Assembly: GCA_903823545.1 (NCBI GenBank)
Contig: CAIJTL010000110.1
Span: 1 to 6,537, forward strand
Direction: 5' to 3'
DNA: 6,537 bases
From: an uncultured Planctomycetaceae bacterium
Lineage (GTDB): Bacteria > Planctomycetota > Planctomycetia > Planctomycetales > Planctomycetaceae
Shown: piece by piece, positions 1 to 5,829 of the stretch
Numbering within the stretch: the first letter of the stretch is position 1
Layout: every line of letters starts with the position of its first letter
Translations under genes and position numbers: made by a program
The notes under the pieces: model-generated
Seen by the model: only the letters and a program-made list of their open reading frames with translations
Told to the model about the DNA's origin: nothing
The model's database searches: none

Positions 1-59
1 GCCACGTTCGCCAGAACGTGATCGAGTCGCCGCCCGACCCACGTTCTGGCGAACGTGGC
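1..59. repeat. Perfect 20-bp inverted repeat (hairpin element)
   Basis: Positions 1-20 (GCCACGTTCGCCAGAACGTG) are perfectly reverse-complementary to 40-59, with a 19-nt GC-rich spacer. The element may extend left of the window. The right arm is followed by CTACG (60-64), a pentamer that also occurs inside the hairpin at 169-273 and next to the inverted repeat at 1687-1733. There is no T-run on either side, so it does not look like an intrinsic terminator. It resembles dispersed palindromic intergenic repeats of planctomycete genomes, but copy number cannot be seen from one window. Confidence 0.8.
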
Positions 60-168
60 TACGACGACACGGCTCGCTAGTTCGTGAGTTGCCCGCATCA
101 GCTTGTTCGCGTCCCGATTCATTCAATCGTTCTCACTCTAACTCTCTGTCGCTCTGGCTTCCGGATTT

Positions 169-273
169 TTGTGGCCGGTCTCCTGACCGAGCCACGTTGT
201 CCCGACCGCAGGTCTCCCCGTCATTGAAACCTACGGTCGGATCGTTGTGGCTCGGTCAGGAGACCGGCCACAA
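169..273. repeat. Large compound hairpin repeat next to the DUF1501 stop codon
   Basis: The outer arms 169-195 and 247-273 pair perfectly over 27 bp; the core arm begins GTGGCCGGTCTCCTGACC. Inside the loop a second inverted repeat pairs 202-213 with 229-240 over 12 positions with one mismatch, so the whole element can fold into a long stem carrying a second stem. CACGTTGT (193-200) can also pair with ACAACGTG (270-277), giving an alternative fold. The element ends 7 bp before the minus-strand gene's stop codon at 280-282. On that strand the stem is followed by A residues, not T, so it is not a classical intrinsic terminator. It could act as an mRNA 3' end stabiliser or be a miniature mobile repeat; both are inference. 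Confidence 0.85.
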
Positions 274-279
274 CGTGCC

Positions 280-1614
280 TCACGCTTTCTTCTTCTCGGG
301 AACCGCCGCCAATTCCTCGATCACTTTGCCACCGCGATCGACCAACGGAATCGGGCGTCCTTCCGGCGAGAGGTTTTCGTTATCGGGGCTGACTCCGATC
401 CCCGCACACATCGTCGCGTAGAAGTCGGCGATCTTGACGGGACGATCCTTCACTTCAGTTCCCGCATCTCCAGTATTTCCGATGACTTGGCCACCTTTGA
501 TTCCGCCACCGCCGAGGACCGTGGACCAAGCGACTGGAAAGTGATCGCGGCCAGTTGTGCCGTTGATCTTCGGAGTTCGACCGAACTCACCCATCCAGAC
601 AATGAGGGTCGAATCGAGCATCCCTCGCTCGCGCAGATCTTCCATCAACGTGGACCACGCCGGGTCGAGCATCTCGCTCAAGCGCTTCACTTGATTGAAA
701 TTGTCGGCATGCGTGTCCCATCCGTTGAGAGCCACTTCGACGAACGCGACTCCTCGTTCGACAAGTCGTCTTGCCAGCAAACAGCCTTGGCCGAATTGGC
801 TGCGACCGTATTTGTCTCGCAACACCGCCGGTTCTTCGTCGAGCTTGAATGCTCCCTTCGCGTTCGTCTCGATCATCCGCATCGCGCGATCGAAGTTCGC
901 TTTGTGAGCTTTCGTGGACGGACCTTTCGCGCGGGAAGCGAATTCGTTCTGCAAGAACTTGGAAATCTCGAACCGCTTTTCCATCGACTCCTTCGTGACT
1001 CCCGCCGGCGCCTTCAAATTCTCGATCGACAGGTTGGCACGGGCTTCGGGGTCGCTGCTGTCGCCGGAAACAACCAGCGGAGCATAATTCGGCCCCAAAA
1101 AGCCCGGCCCGCCGGCATCGCCGAATCGAAACGGCGAAACGCTGATGTAATGCGGCAGATCGTTCGACTCATCGCCCAGTTCCTTCGCGAAGAGCGATCC
1201 GAGACTCGGATAGTTCACCGCTTCTTGGCCAGGTCGATGCCCAGTCAACATCAAGCGGGTCGCTCGATCGTGATCTCCTTCGGCCGTCGTAAGACTGCGA
1301 ATGATCGCGAGGTCTTTCATCTGCTTCGCGACGCCCGGCAGATGCTCACTAATTTGAATGCCGGAAACAGCCGTCTCAATCGCCTTCGATGGCCCCCCGT
1401 TCGCGTGCCCCACCTTCAAATCGAACGTATCCGTTTGAGTCGGCCCCCCGGTCATCCAGAGCAGAATGAACGACTTGTGCTTCGCCCCGCCGACCTCCTT
1501 CGCCGCCTCAGCCGCACTCGCGATCTTCGGTAACCACCCGGAATACGACACGCCAAACGCGCTGGCGAGCGACAGCTTCACAAAATCGCGACGACTGAAA
1601 TCGTTCAAGGACAT
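280..1614 (-). CDS. DUF1501 family protein, Tat-exported
   Basis: This 444-residue protein is a full-length DUF1501 member. DUF1501 is related to the alkaline phosphatase/sulfatase fold, but no reaction is established for the planctomycete proteins. The N terminus has a twin-arginine signal (SRRDFVK, residues 7-13), then a short hydrophobic stretch and a likely cleavage after IASA (residue 34), which predicts folded export. Family hallmarks are WMTGGPTQTDTFD (53-65), LTGHRPG (123-129), GWDTH, WMGEFGRTP (340-348) and GRDHFP (355-360); the last two include probable metal-site residues. The ATG at 1612-1614 has GGGAGA (1621-1626) six bases upstream. The gene lies 128 bp downstream of the DUF1549/DUF1553 gene on the same strand, the standard planctomycete pairing, so co-transcription and joint function are likely. 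The C terminus is lysine-rich (EKKKA). The family call is firm; the substrate is unknown. Confidence 0.95.
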   Translation of the reverse strand: MSLNDFSRRDFVKLSLASAFGVSYSGWLPKIASAAEAAKEVGGAKHKSFILLWMTGGPTQTDTFDLKVGHANGGPSKAIETAVSGIQISEHLPGVAKQMKDLAIIRSLTTAEGDHDRATRLMLTGHRPGQEAVNYPSLGSLFAKELGDESNDLPHYISVSPFRFGDAGGPGFLGPNYAPLVVSGDSSDPEARANLSIENLKAPAGVTKESMEKRFEISKFLQNEFASRAKGPSTKAHKANFDRAMRMIETNAKGAFKLDEEPAVLRDKYGRSQFGQGCLLARRLVERGVAFVEVALNGWDTHADNFNQVKRLSEMLDPAWSTLMEDLRERGMLDSTLIVWMGEFGRTPKINGTTGRDHFPVAWSTVLGGGGIKGGQVIGNTGDAGTEVKDRPVKIADFYATMCAGIGVSPDNENLSPEGRPIPLVDRGGKVIEELAAVPEKKKA

Positions 1615-1686
1615 CGGAGGTCTCCCAGTGAAAGACGACGACGAGCAACAATCATTAGAAATCTTGACCGCACATTTGCCGCACTC

Positions 1687-1733
1687 GGTCGCCCCACATC
1701 GCTTCGAACAAGGACGAACGGCCGAGGGCGACC
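1687..1733. repeat. 8-bp inverted repeat in the gap between the paired genes
   Basis: GGTCGCCC (1687-1694) and GGGCGACC (1726-1733) are exact reverse complements around a 31-nt spacer, between the stop of the DUF1549/DUF1553 gene and the start of the DUF1501 gene. The right arm is followed by ATCCTACG, sharing the CTACG pentamer found beside the 1-59 hairpin and inside the 169-273 hairpin. It may be a degraded copy of a dispersed palindromic repeat, or a weak hairpin that tunes downstream expression. The stem is short, so the structural claim is modest. Confidence 0.4.
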
Positions 1734-1742
1734 ATCCTACGA

Positions 1743-3341
1743 TTACTTCTCCAATACAAACTCCGGGCTGTTGAGCAGTCCCCAGAAGATCTCGGCATAG
1801 GCTTGTTTTTGTTTATCTCCACCTGCTTGTTTGCGAATGTGGTCCAACAAAAACTTCTTTTCCTCATCACGAGGCGGTCGGCTGAACGTCGCGAGATACA
1901 ACGTCGTTAGCTTGGACTCGGTATCGAGAAACGGTGCGTCGAGCACTCCGCGCAACGTCCGGCTTTGGTCGAGGTCTGTCGCCTCCGTCGTTAACCGACC
2001 GTTCATCAGAAGCAACGCTTGCGGAATCCCCGCCTTGAATTCTTCGGGATTGTTTGTCGCCGCTTCGTTCATGCGAGCGATGAGCTGATCTCGAAGTCCG
2101 TTGAATCGAGCACTCCCGTCCGCTTTCGCGACTGGTAACGCCAACGCCTGTTCGAGCGAATTGAAAACCTGCTCCGGCGATAACGTCTTAATAGGCCGCA
2201 ATCCGGGAGGCGGTTCAGAATCCGTCTCCTCAAGCACAATGCATTCACGCTGATAAAGCTGGCTCTTACATATCCCGGCGATCAGCCACCGCAGATCATA
2301 CTTCGCGTCCACGAACAGTCTCGCGAGGTCATCCAAAATCTTGCGCTCAGCCGGAGATGCCTTGTCGAGATCATCGACCGAATCGGTCATCCCGCGACCG
2401 AGTAGATGCTGCCACACTCGATTCACGGCCGTCGCCGCGAACATCGAGTTACTCGGCGAGACCATCCAATCGGCAAGCGTCTCGCGCGGCGGTTTATCTC
2501 GAGGAATCTTCGCTGGTTCGCCCGTTAGAAAAGCGGCCGTGTAATCAACAGTGCTGTTCTCCGGACGAATCGTCGCAGCAACGGAGTCATTGATCGCACC
2601 GTTTTTGATACCGGCAAAGAACGCGGCCATGCCCCAGAAATCTTTTTGCTTCCAATCAGCAAACGGATGATTGTGACATTCCGCGCAGCCGATGCGCACG
2701 CCGAGGAAAACTCGCGACACAGAACTCGCCGCAGACTCCGGCTTGCCTCCTACCGCCTGAAAGAACATTGTCGGTCCGCCGTTGATCGCACCCAATCGCG
2801 TGTTCACAACCATTTGAGGCTGTCCGTTATTTGTCGCTGTCACCAGCTTACGAGCAAACTCGTCATACGGCACATTGGCGTTGAACTGCTCCTTCAACCA
2901 CGGCTCCAACCCGACCGCCATGCGAGCTTCCGGAGAATTCCCCGGAACCAAGGTTCGTCGCCATACGGTCGCCAAATGCGCCGCTGTCCGCTCCGCATAT
3001 TTCTCAGGCCGCTTCGGATCATTGAGCATTCGATCGACGAGATTCCCTCGACGATGCTCTCCGTCATAACCCAAAAAGTCTCGAGCTTGTGACACACTCG
3101 GAATCGAACCAGCCAGGTCGAGCGATGTGCGTTTCAGAAACGTCGCGTCATCAATCAATCCAGGCGGTTCAATCTTCGCTTCCCGCCAGGCTTCAGCGAA
3201 TCGCTCATCAATCCAATGCGCCAACTCCTCGGTCGTCAAGCGTGAGGCCGCTTGTTTAGTAGGTGGAGCCTCAGCGGCCACGACGAACGTCGTGCCGACC
3301 AGCGCGAACACCCACATCAAGTATCGAGTGTTGAAGAACAT
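1743..3341 (-). CDS. DUF1549 and DUF1553 domain protein, secreted
   Basis: The 532-residue protein has an N-terminal signal peptide (hydrophobic residues about 8-23, likely cut after VVAAEA). A DUF1549 region follows (about 36-245) and then a DUF1553 region (about 285-530). Recognisable landmarks are LKRTSLDLAGSIPS (69-82), the CAECHNHPF block (219-227) with its CxxCH sequence, RETLADWM (286-293), NRVWQHLLGRG (307-317) and the family-typical end LLNSPEFVLEK. No separate Planctomycete cytochrome C, Ig-like or LamG domain is present, so this is one of the shorter architectures of the family. I chose the ATG at 3339-3341 over the TTG just before it (3342-3344), because AGAGGAA at 3349-3355 is better spaced for the ATG. 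It is the first gene of a two-gene unit with DUF1501. The molecular role is not established; a heme-binding role for CxxCH is possible but unproven. Confidence 0.95.
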   Translation of the reverse strand: MFFNTRYLMWVFALVGTTFVVAAEAPPTKQAASRLTTEELAHWIDERFAEAWREAKIEPPGLIDDATFLKRTSLDLAGSIPSVSQARDFLGYDGEHRRGNLVDRMLNDPKRPEKYAERTAAHLATVWRRTLVPGNSPEARMAVGLEPWLKEQFNANVPYDEFARKLVTATNNGQPQMVVNTRLGAINGGPTMFFQAVGGKPESAASSVSRVFLGVRIGCAECHNHPFADWKQKDFWGMAAFFAGIKNGAINDSVAATIRPENSTVDYTAAFLTGEPAKIPRDKPPRETLADWMVSPSNSMFAATAVNRVWQHLLGRGMTDSVDDLDKASPAERKILDDLARLFVDAKYDLRWLIAGICKSQLYQRECIVLEETDSEPPPGLRPIKTLSPEQVFNSLEQALALPVAKADGSARFNGLRDQLIARMNEAATNNPEEFKAGIPQALLLMNGRLTTEATDLDQSRTLRGVLDAPFLDTESKLTTLYLATFSRPPRDEEKKFLLDHIRKQAGGDKQKQAYAEIFWGLLNSPEFVLEK

Positions 3342-3348
3342 CAATGGG

Positions 3349-3355
3349 TTCCTCT
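3349..3355 (-). promoter_or_regulatory. Ribosome binding site of the DUF1549/DUF1553 gene
   Basis: On the minus strand this reads AGAGGAA, seven bases before the ATG at 3339-3341 and only four before the TTG at 3342-3344. The spacing is why the ATG is taken as the start. Confidence 0.65.
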
Positions 3356-3431
3356 ACAGGCCAAGACCACGATCAGCAGAATTTTTGAAACCCGCCAAAC
3401 AGCGGCAGCAAGCGAAAACAAAGCGAGGCAC

Positions 3432-3459
3432 ACTTTAGACATTATGTCTTAATCGTCAA
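3432..3459 (-). promoter_or_regulatory. Candidate sigma70-type promoter of the DUF1549-DUF1501 unit
   Basis: On the minus strand TTGACG (3454-3459) matches five of six bases of the -35 consensus. It is followed after 16 bp by TAAAGT (3432-3437), which matches four of six bases of the -10 consensus. Transcription would begin near 3425, giving a leader of about 85 nt before the ATG at 3341. This is prediction by eye only; planctomycete promoters are not always close to this consensus. Confidence 0.45.
3437..3449. promoter_or_regulatory. Operator-like palindrome within the promoter spacer
   Basis: AGACAT-T-ATGTCT is a perfect 13-bp inverted repeat. After one mismatch, two further complementary pairs extend it on both sides (3434-3435 with 3451-3452). 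It occupies the gap between the candidate -35 and -10 elements, the place where a bound repressor would block RNA polymerase. The repressor is unknown. Confidence 0.4.
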
Positions 3460-3748
3460 GCCTTATTTGAAACATTGATTTCCTGATTCGCTGCCACCAA
3501 GGTTGAGCTCGCATTGCGTTGGTGATTCGACGACAGCGACCAGCCATGATCGCTCGCTGCGTCAGCAGCTATTCATAGCGTTTTTAAGGTCGGCCGTTCG
3601 TTCTCGATTTGCACACGGAAGCAACCGCTGGTGATGGCAGTTGCAGGGATCCTAAGCCGGGCCTATCGTCCGCCTCGATTCGTTTCACCATTTAAGTATC
3701 GCTTCGTCATTGTCGAAGGCGAGCAAGTCGTCCGGTTCAGGTATCTTT

Positions 3749-4984
3749 ATGTCTGCACGCAGTGCCTTCTCCCAAAGTCTTCGCTATGGCCAGGGACAAA
3801 CTTTTCATTTTGATCTAGAGCCGAATCGGATTGTTCGTCGGCACCGACCCCCGGAGCCTAGCAGCAACTTTGTAGCGGAAGTGCGAGAACAACTTCAGCA
3901 ACCGCTCGACTTCCCCCCGCTGGAATTAGCGATCGTTCCCGAAGACAAAATTGCGATTGCATTGGATCGACACACGCCGGGAGCGGCCGAAGTGATCGCA
4001 GGAATGTGGGATCACTTTGAACGTCGATCCGTACGCCCAGAAGACATCACCATCTTGCAACCTGCATCATGGCAAACGGAAAAACTTTCCGATCCACGAT
4101 TGGGTTTGCCGGAATCAGTTCGTTGCGGAGTGAAGTGGGTCATTCATGATGCCACTGACAAGAAGCGGGAGGCGTATCTTGCGAACTCCGCTGGGGGCGA
4201 GCGAATTTACATGGCTCGCGAGATTGTCGATGCGGATGTCGTTTTTCCGGTTGGCTCTGTCGGCTTCGATCCACTCCTTGGAATTCGCAATGCCAGCAGT
4301 GCGATTTACCCTGGCCTTTCCAATGTTGACGCACTGGCGAAAGCGCGCGGGCAAGATCATTCGGAGCTGCGTCCTGAAGACGACCGCCCGCTTCGTCAAC
4401 TTCAAGATGAAGTGGCTTGGCTGCTGGGGGTCCAAATGGGACTACAGGTACTCCCAGGTGTTGGCAACCAGCCAGCGGGACTGCTGTGTGGTGCACTTGA
4501 TTCGGTGACTGCTGCTGGTCGAATTTGGCTCAAACAGCATTGGCACGTCGAGTTACCACAACGTTGCGAAGTTGTCGTTGCGGCCGTTGATGCTGACGGG
4601 AGCGAAACAAGTTGGGCACAAATTGGAGCGGCTTTGCAAACCGCTCGTAACCTCGTTCAACGACGAGGCAAGATCGTCTTGATCACCAGTCTTGCTGAGG
4701 AGCCAAGCGAAGGCTTCGCCTTTTTGCGAGAAAGTGAAACACCACGTGAAGCGCTCAAACCGCTTCGTATCGAAAGCCCCCCTGACCTGATCCCTGCGAG
4801 CAGGCTCGCGTCGGCGGCGGATTGGGCATCAGTCTACCTTCTGAGCCGATTGAAGAACGACGTTGTCGAGAGCCATTGCATGACTCCGCTTGAGTCGGAG
4901 GCAGAAGTGACACGCCTATTGGATCGCGGCGGAGCTTGTTTGCTGCTCGAAGGTGCTCAGCACACGTTTGGCTATGTCGCCTAA
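3749..4984 (+). CDS. LarA-like (DUF2088) protein lacking nickel-cofactor residues
   Basis: The 411-residue product has the layout and length of nickel-dependent lactate racemase LarA. The N-terminal domain contains KIAIALDRHTPGAAEVI (67-83) and ITIL (100-103). The central block ADVVFPVGSVGFDPLLGI (162-179) then NASSAIYPGLSN (181-192) aligns without gaps to LarA's block PHFFAGFSGGRKAVLPG. The C-terminal domain has GKIVLITS (307-314) and ends HTFGYVA. Against remembered LarA from Lactiplantibacillus plantarum, the positions for H108, H174 and pincer-bearing K184 are Q109, D174 and S184; R75 is T76 and K298 is A294, while D72 is kept (D73). Lactate racemase activity is therefore unlikely; another role for the fold is inferred. 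The ATG at 3749 is preferred to an in-frame TTG at 3710 because family similarity begins just after it; only a weak AGGT lies upstream. The gene appears monocistronic and converges on the pilin-like gene. Confidence 0.8.
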   Translation: MSARSAFSQSLRYGQGQTFHFDLEPNRIVRRHRPPEPSSNFVAEVREQLQQPLDFPPLELAIVPEDKIAIALDRHTPGAAEVIAGMWDHFERRSVRPEDITILQPASWQTEKLSDPRLGLPESVRCGVKWVIHDATDKKREAYLANSAGGERIYMAREIVDADVVFPVGSVGFDPLLGIRNASSAIYPGLSNVDALAKARGQDHSELRPEDDRPLRQLQDEVAWLLGVQMGLQVLPGVGNQPAGLLCGALDSVTAAGRIWLKQHWHVELPQRCEVVVAAVDADGSETSWAQIGAALQTARNLVQRRGKIVLITSLAEEPSEGFAFLRESETPREALKPLRIESPPDLIPASRLASAADWASVYLLSRLKNDVVESHCMTPLESEAEVTRLLDRGGACLLLEGAQHTFGYVA

Positions 4985-5006
4985 TTCGCATTTCCGCGCA
5001 ATAAAA

Positions 5007-5033
5007 AAACCCAACCGGAACTCGGTTGGGTTT
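5007..5033 (-). terminator. Intrinsic terminator between convergent genes
   Basis: An 11-bp perfect stem (AAACCCAACCG at 5007-5017, CGGTTGGGTTT at 5023-5033) encloses a five-base loop. Read on the minus strand the GC part of the stem is followed by seven T residues (complement of 5003-5009), the form of a strong intrinsic terminator for the pilin-like gene, whose stop is at 5072. On the plus strand only three T residues follow, so it may also end LarA-like transcripts, but less efficiently. Confidence 0.85.
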
Positions 5034-5071
5034 GTACGAGCAATTCAGTTTGCGAACTCAGTCATTCGACT

Positions 5072-5428
5072 TTAGTAGCTGTTCCCTTCGTTACGAGCTC
5101 CGCTGCTTGAATCTTGCTTACCAGCCACGTCGATCAATTGGATCGGGTTGCAGTCACAGTCGTCAGCGTTGTCGTTGAATCCAAAGCCGGCGATCGAGGC
5201 ATGAGCACAGCCGTAGTTGCGCGGCTTGGACAGGCCAGTGACGTTGTAAGTCTGATTGACTGAACCGAAAGCGTGAGCCAAGTCGTTCAATTCATTCGTG
5301 ACGGAATCACGAACGGCGGTCAAGCCAACAACCATCGCCAGCACAGCGATCGTCAACACCAACACGAGTTCGGCCGAGATCACGAAGCCAGCTTCATCGC
5401 CAAACAGTTTTCCAAAATTGCGTACCAT
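5072..5428 (-). CDS. Small pilin-like single-helix protein (Flp/type IV pilin-like)
   Basis: The 118-residue product begins with a short charged leader (MVRNFGKLFGDEAG) followed at about residues 15-38 by one long hydrophobic helix containing a lone glutamate (E20). This is the plan of prepilin-like and Flp-like proteins that are cut by a prepilin peptidase and assembled at the inner membrane. If cut after G14 the glutamate falls at +6 instead of the usual +5. The rest is a hydrophilic domain with NQTYN (58-62), cysteines at 74, 91 and 93 (CDCNP) and a Ser/Gly-rich end. I recall similar short proteins in planctomycetes, sometimes misnamed as aminotransferases. The ATG at 5426-5428 is chosen because AAGGGGA (5436-5442) lies seven bases upstream; an in-frame upstream extension to 5515 would put residues before the leader. 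It ends at a strong terminator and has a sigma54-type promoter. No pilus assembly genes are in view, so the function is inferred. Confidence 0.8.
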   Translation of the reverse strand: MVRNFGKLFGDEAGFVISAELVLVLTIAVLAMVVGLTAVRDSVTNELNDLAHAFGSVNQTYNVTGLSKPRNYGCAHASIAGFGFNDNADDCDCNPIQLIDVAGKQDSSSGARNEGNSY

Positions 5429-5494
5429 GTCTGAGTCCCCTTGAGAGTGAGAAAGAAAAACATTTGGGCCGGCAGCATGTGATCCGCGCGACAA

Positions 5495-5510
5495 CATTGA
5501 CGCGTCAATG
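5495..5510. promoter_or_regulatory. Perfect 16-bp palindrome in the pilin-like gene leader
   Basis: CATTGACGCGTCAATG is fully self-complementary. It lies 67-82 bp upstream of the ATG at 5428 and downstream of the sigma54-type promoter, so within the presumed 5' leader. A dimeric regulator site is the simplest reading; as RNA it would give a stem with almost no loop. The binding protein is unknown. Confidence 0.5.
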
Positions 5511-5597
5511 ATCAACGACGTTTGGGTTCAACCCGCAATCGCTATGCAACTCGCAAGGAGTTCACCGATCCATTGTGAGAGAGTGAGAGCGGTGAAT

Positions 5598-5614
5598 TGC
5601 AGAGTGCGTGCCAA
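5598..5614 (-). promoter_or_regulatory. Near-consensus sigma54 (-24/-12) promoter
   Basis: The minus strand reads TTGGCACG-CACT-CTGCA. Against the RpoN consensus TGGCACG-N4-TTGCW it matches every defined base but one, with the invariant GG and GC at the correct spacing. Transcription would start near 5588 and run about 160 nt to the pilin-like ATG. Sigma54 control of pilin genes is known in other bacteria, for example pilA of Pseudomonas and Myxococcus. The assignment rests on sequence match and location. Confidence 0.6.
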
Positions 5615-5652
5615 GATGCGTGTGACAGGCAGCTTGATCAGTGTGAGCCCAG

Positions 5653-5670
5653 TCAAAACTGACTCAAAAC
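5653..5670 (-). promoter_or_regulatory. Direct repeat, candidate activator site upstream of the sigma54 promoter
   Basis: TCAAAAC occurs at 5653-5659 and again at 5664-5670 (GTTTTGA on the coding strand), 11 bp apart, about one helical turn. The same stretch contains the inverted repeat AGTCA-AAAC-TGACT (5651-5664). It lies some 65-80 bp upstream of the predicted transcription start, a usual place for sites of sigma54 enhancer-binding proteins. The role is inferred. Confidence 0.35.
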
Positions 5671-5798
5671 ACCGTAATCCTGCGGGGCAGTCGCAATCGC
5701 CAAACCCTTAACAGCGGATTTACGCGTCACCCAAAACAACAAAAAGCGCAAAGCTGCTTAAACAACGGTTTGATCAAGCACGAGCAGCATTTGAAACA

Positions 5799-5815
5799 TC
5801 GAGCGGAGCGCTCGA
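5799..5815 (-). terminator. Short hairpin behind the 70-residue gene
   Basis: TCGAGCG-GAG-CGCTCGA forms a 7-bp stem with a three-base loop, 14 bp past the stop codon at 5830-5832. On the minus strand it is followed by TGTTT, not a long T-run, so it is at most a weak terminator. A second near-palindrome overlaps the stop codon (5824-5840, 8 of 9 pairs possible around a central position). Confidence 0.35.
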
Positions 5816-5829
5816 CTGTCAAACGCTCG

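Larger units (their letters stand above)
3345..3748. other. Divergent intergenic region between the DUF1549 and LarA-like genes
   Basis: This 404-bp stretch separates two divergently oriented genes. It holds the ribosome binding site and candidate promoter of the minus-strand gene (3349-3459). For the plus-strand gene only a weak promoter candidate is visible: TTGCAG, 17 bp, then TATCGT, just inside 3641-3675. I see no convincing gene; short open frames here lack start signals and conflict with the LarA-like start. No long repeat was found. Confidence 0.6.
5429..5829. other. Control region of the pilin-like gene and downstream flank
   Basis: This 401-bp stretch holds no convincing gene. On the minus strand, reading toward the pilin-like gene, it contains a hairpin behind the 5830 gene (5799-5815), a TCAAAAC direct repeat (5653-5670), a sigma54-type promoter (5598-5614), a small GGGTT-C-AACCC inverted repeat (5524-5534), a 16-bp palindrome (5495-5510) and the ribosome binding site (5436-5442). 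Confidence 0.6.

Noticed and set aside
1..122. A minus-strand frame from an ATG at 120-122 that stays open to the left edge
   Set aside because: It runs straight through the 20-bp inverted repeat, has no ribosome binding site and its 40 visible codons resemble nothing I know. Chance is the better explanation unless sequence to the left extends it.
219..223. Inverted pair of GGTCTCC words read as a regulator site
   Set aside because: These words are part of the compound hairpin repeat at 169-273 and need no separate explanation.
169..273. The large hairpin as an intrinsic terminator of the DUF1501 gene
   Set aside because: On the minus strand the stem is followed by A residues, not T, and the stem is far longer than normal terminators.
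247..1533. A 428-codon plus-strand open frame
   Set aside because: It lies wholly antisense to the DUF1501 gene, whose family motifs, Tat signal and ribosome binding site are clear. The antisense product is Arg/His-rich with no recognisable domain and starts inside the hairpin repeat.
3710..3748. An upstream TTG start for the LarA-like gene
   Set aside because: It would add 13 Ser/Lys-rich residues that match nothing in the family; the ATG at 3749 fits the usual N terminus.
5429..5515. An in-frame 29-residue N-terminal extension of the pilin-like protein
   Set aside because: It would bury the prepilin-like leader and ignore the good AAGGGGA ribosome binding site before the ATG at 5428; it also contains half of the leader palindrome.
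5508..5711. A 67-codon plus-strand frame
   Set aside because: It lies antisense across the sigma54-type promoter and repeats, has no family resemblance and no ribosome binding site.
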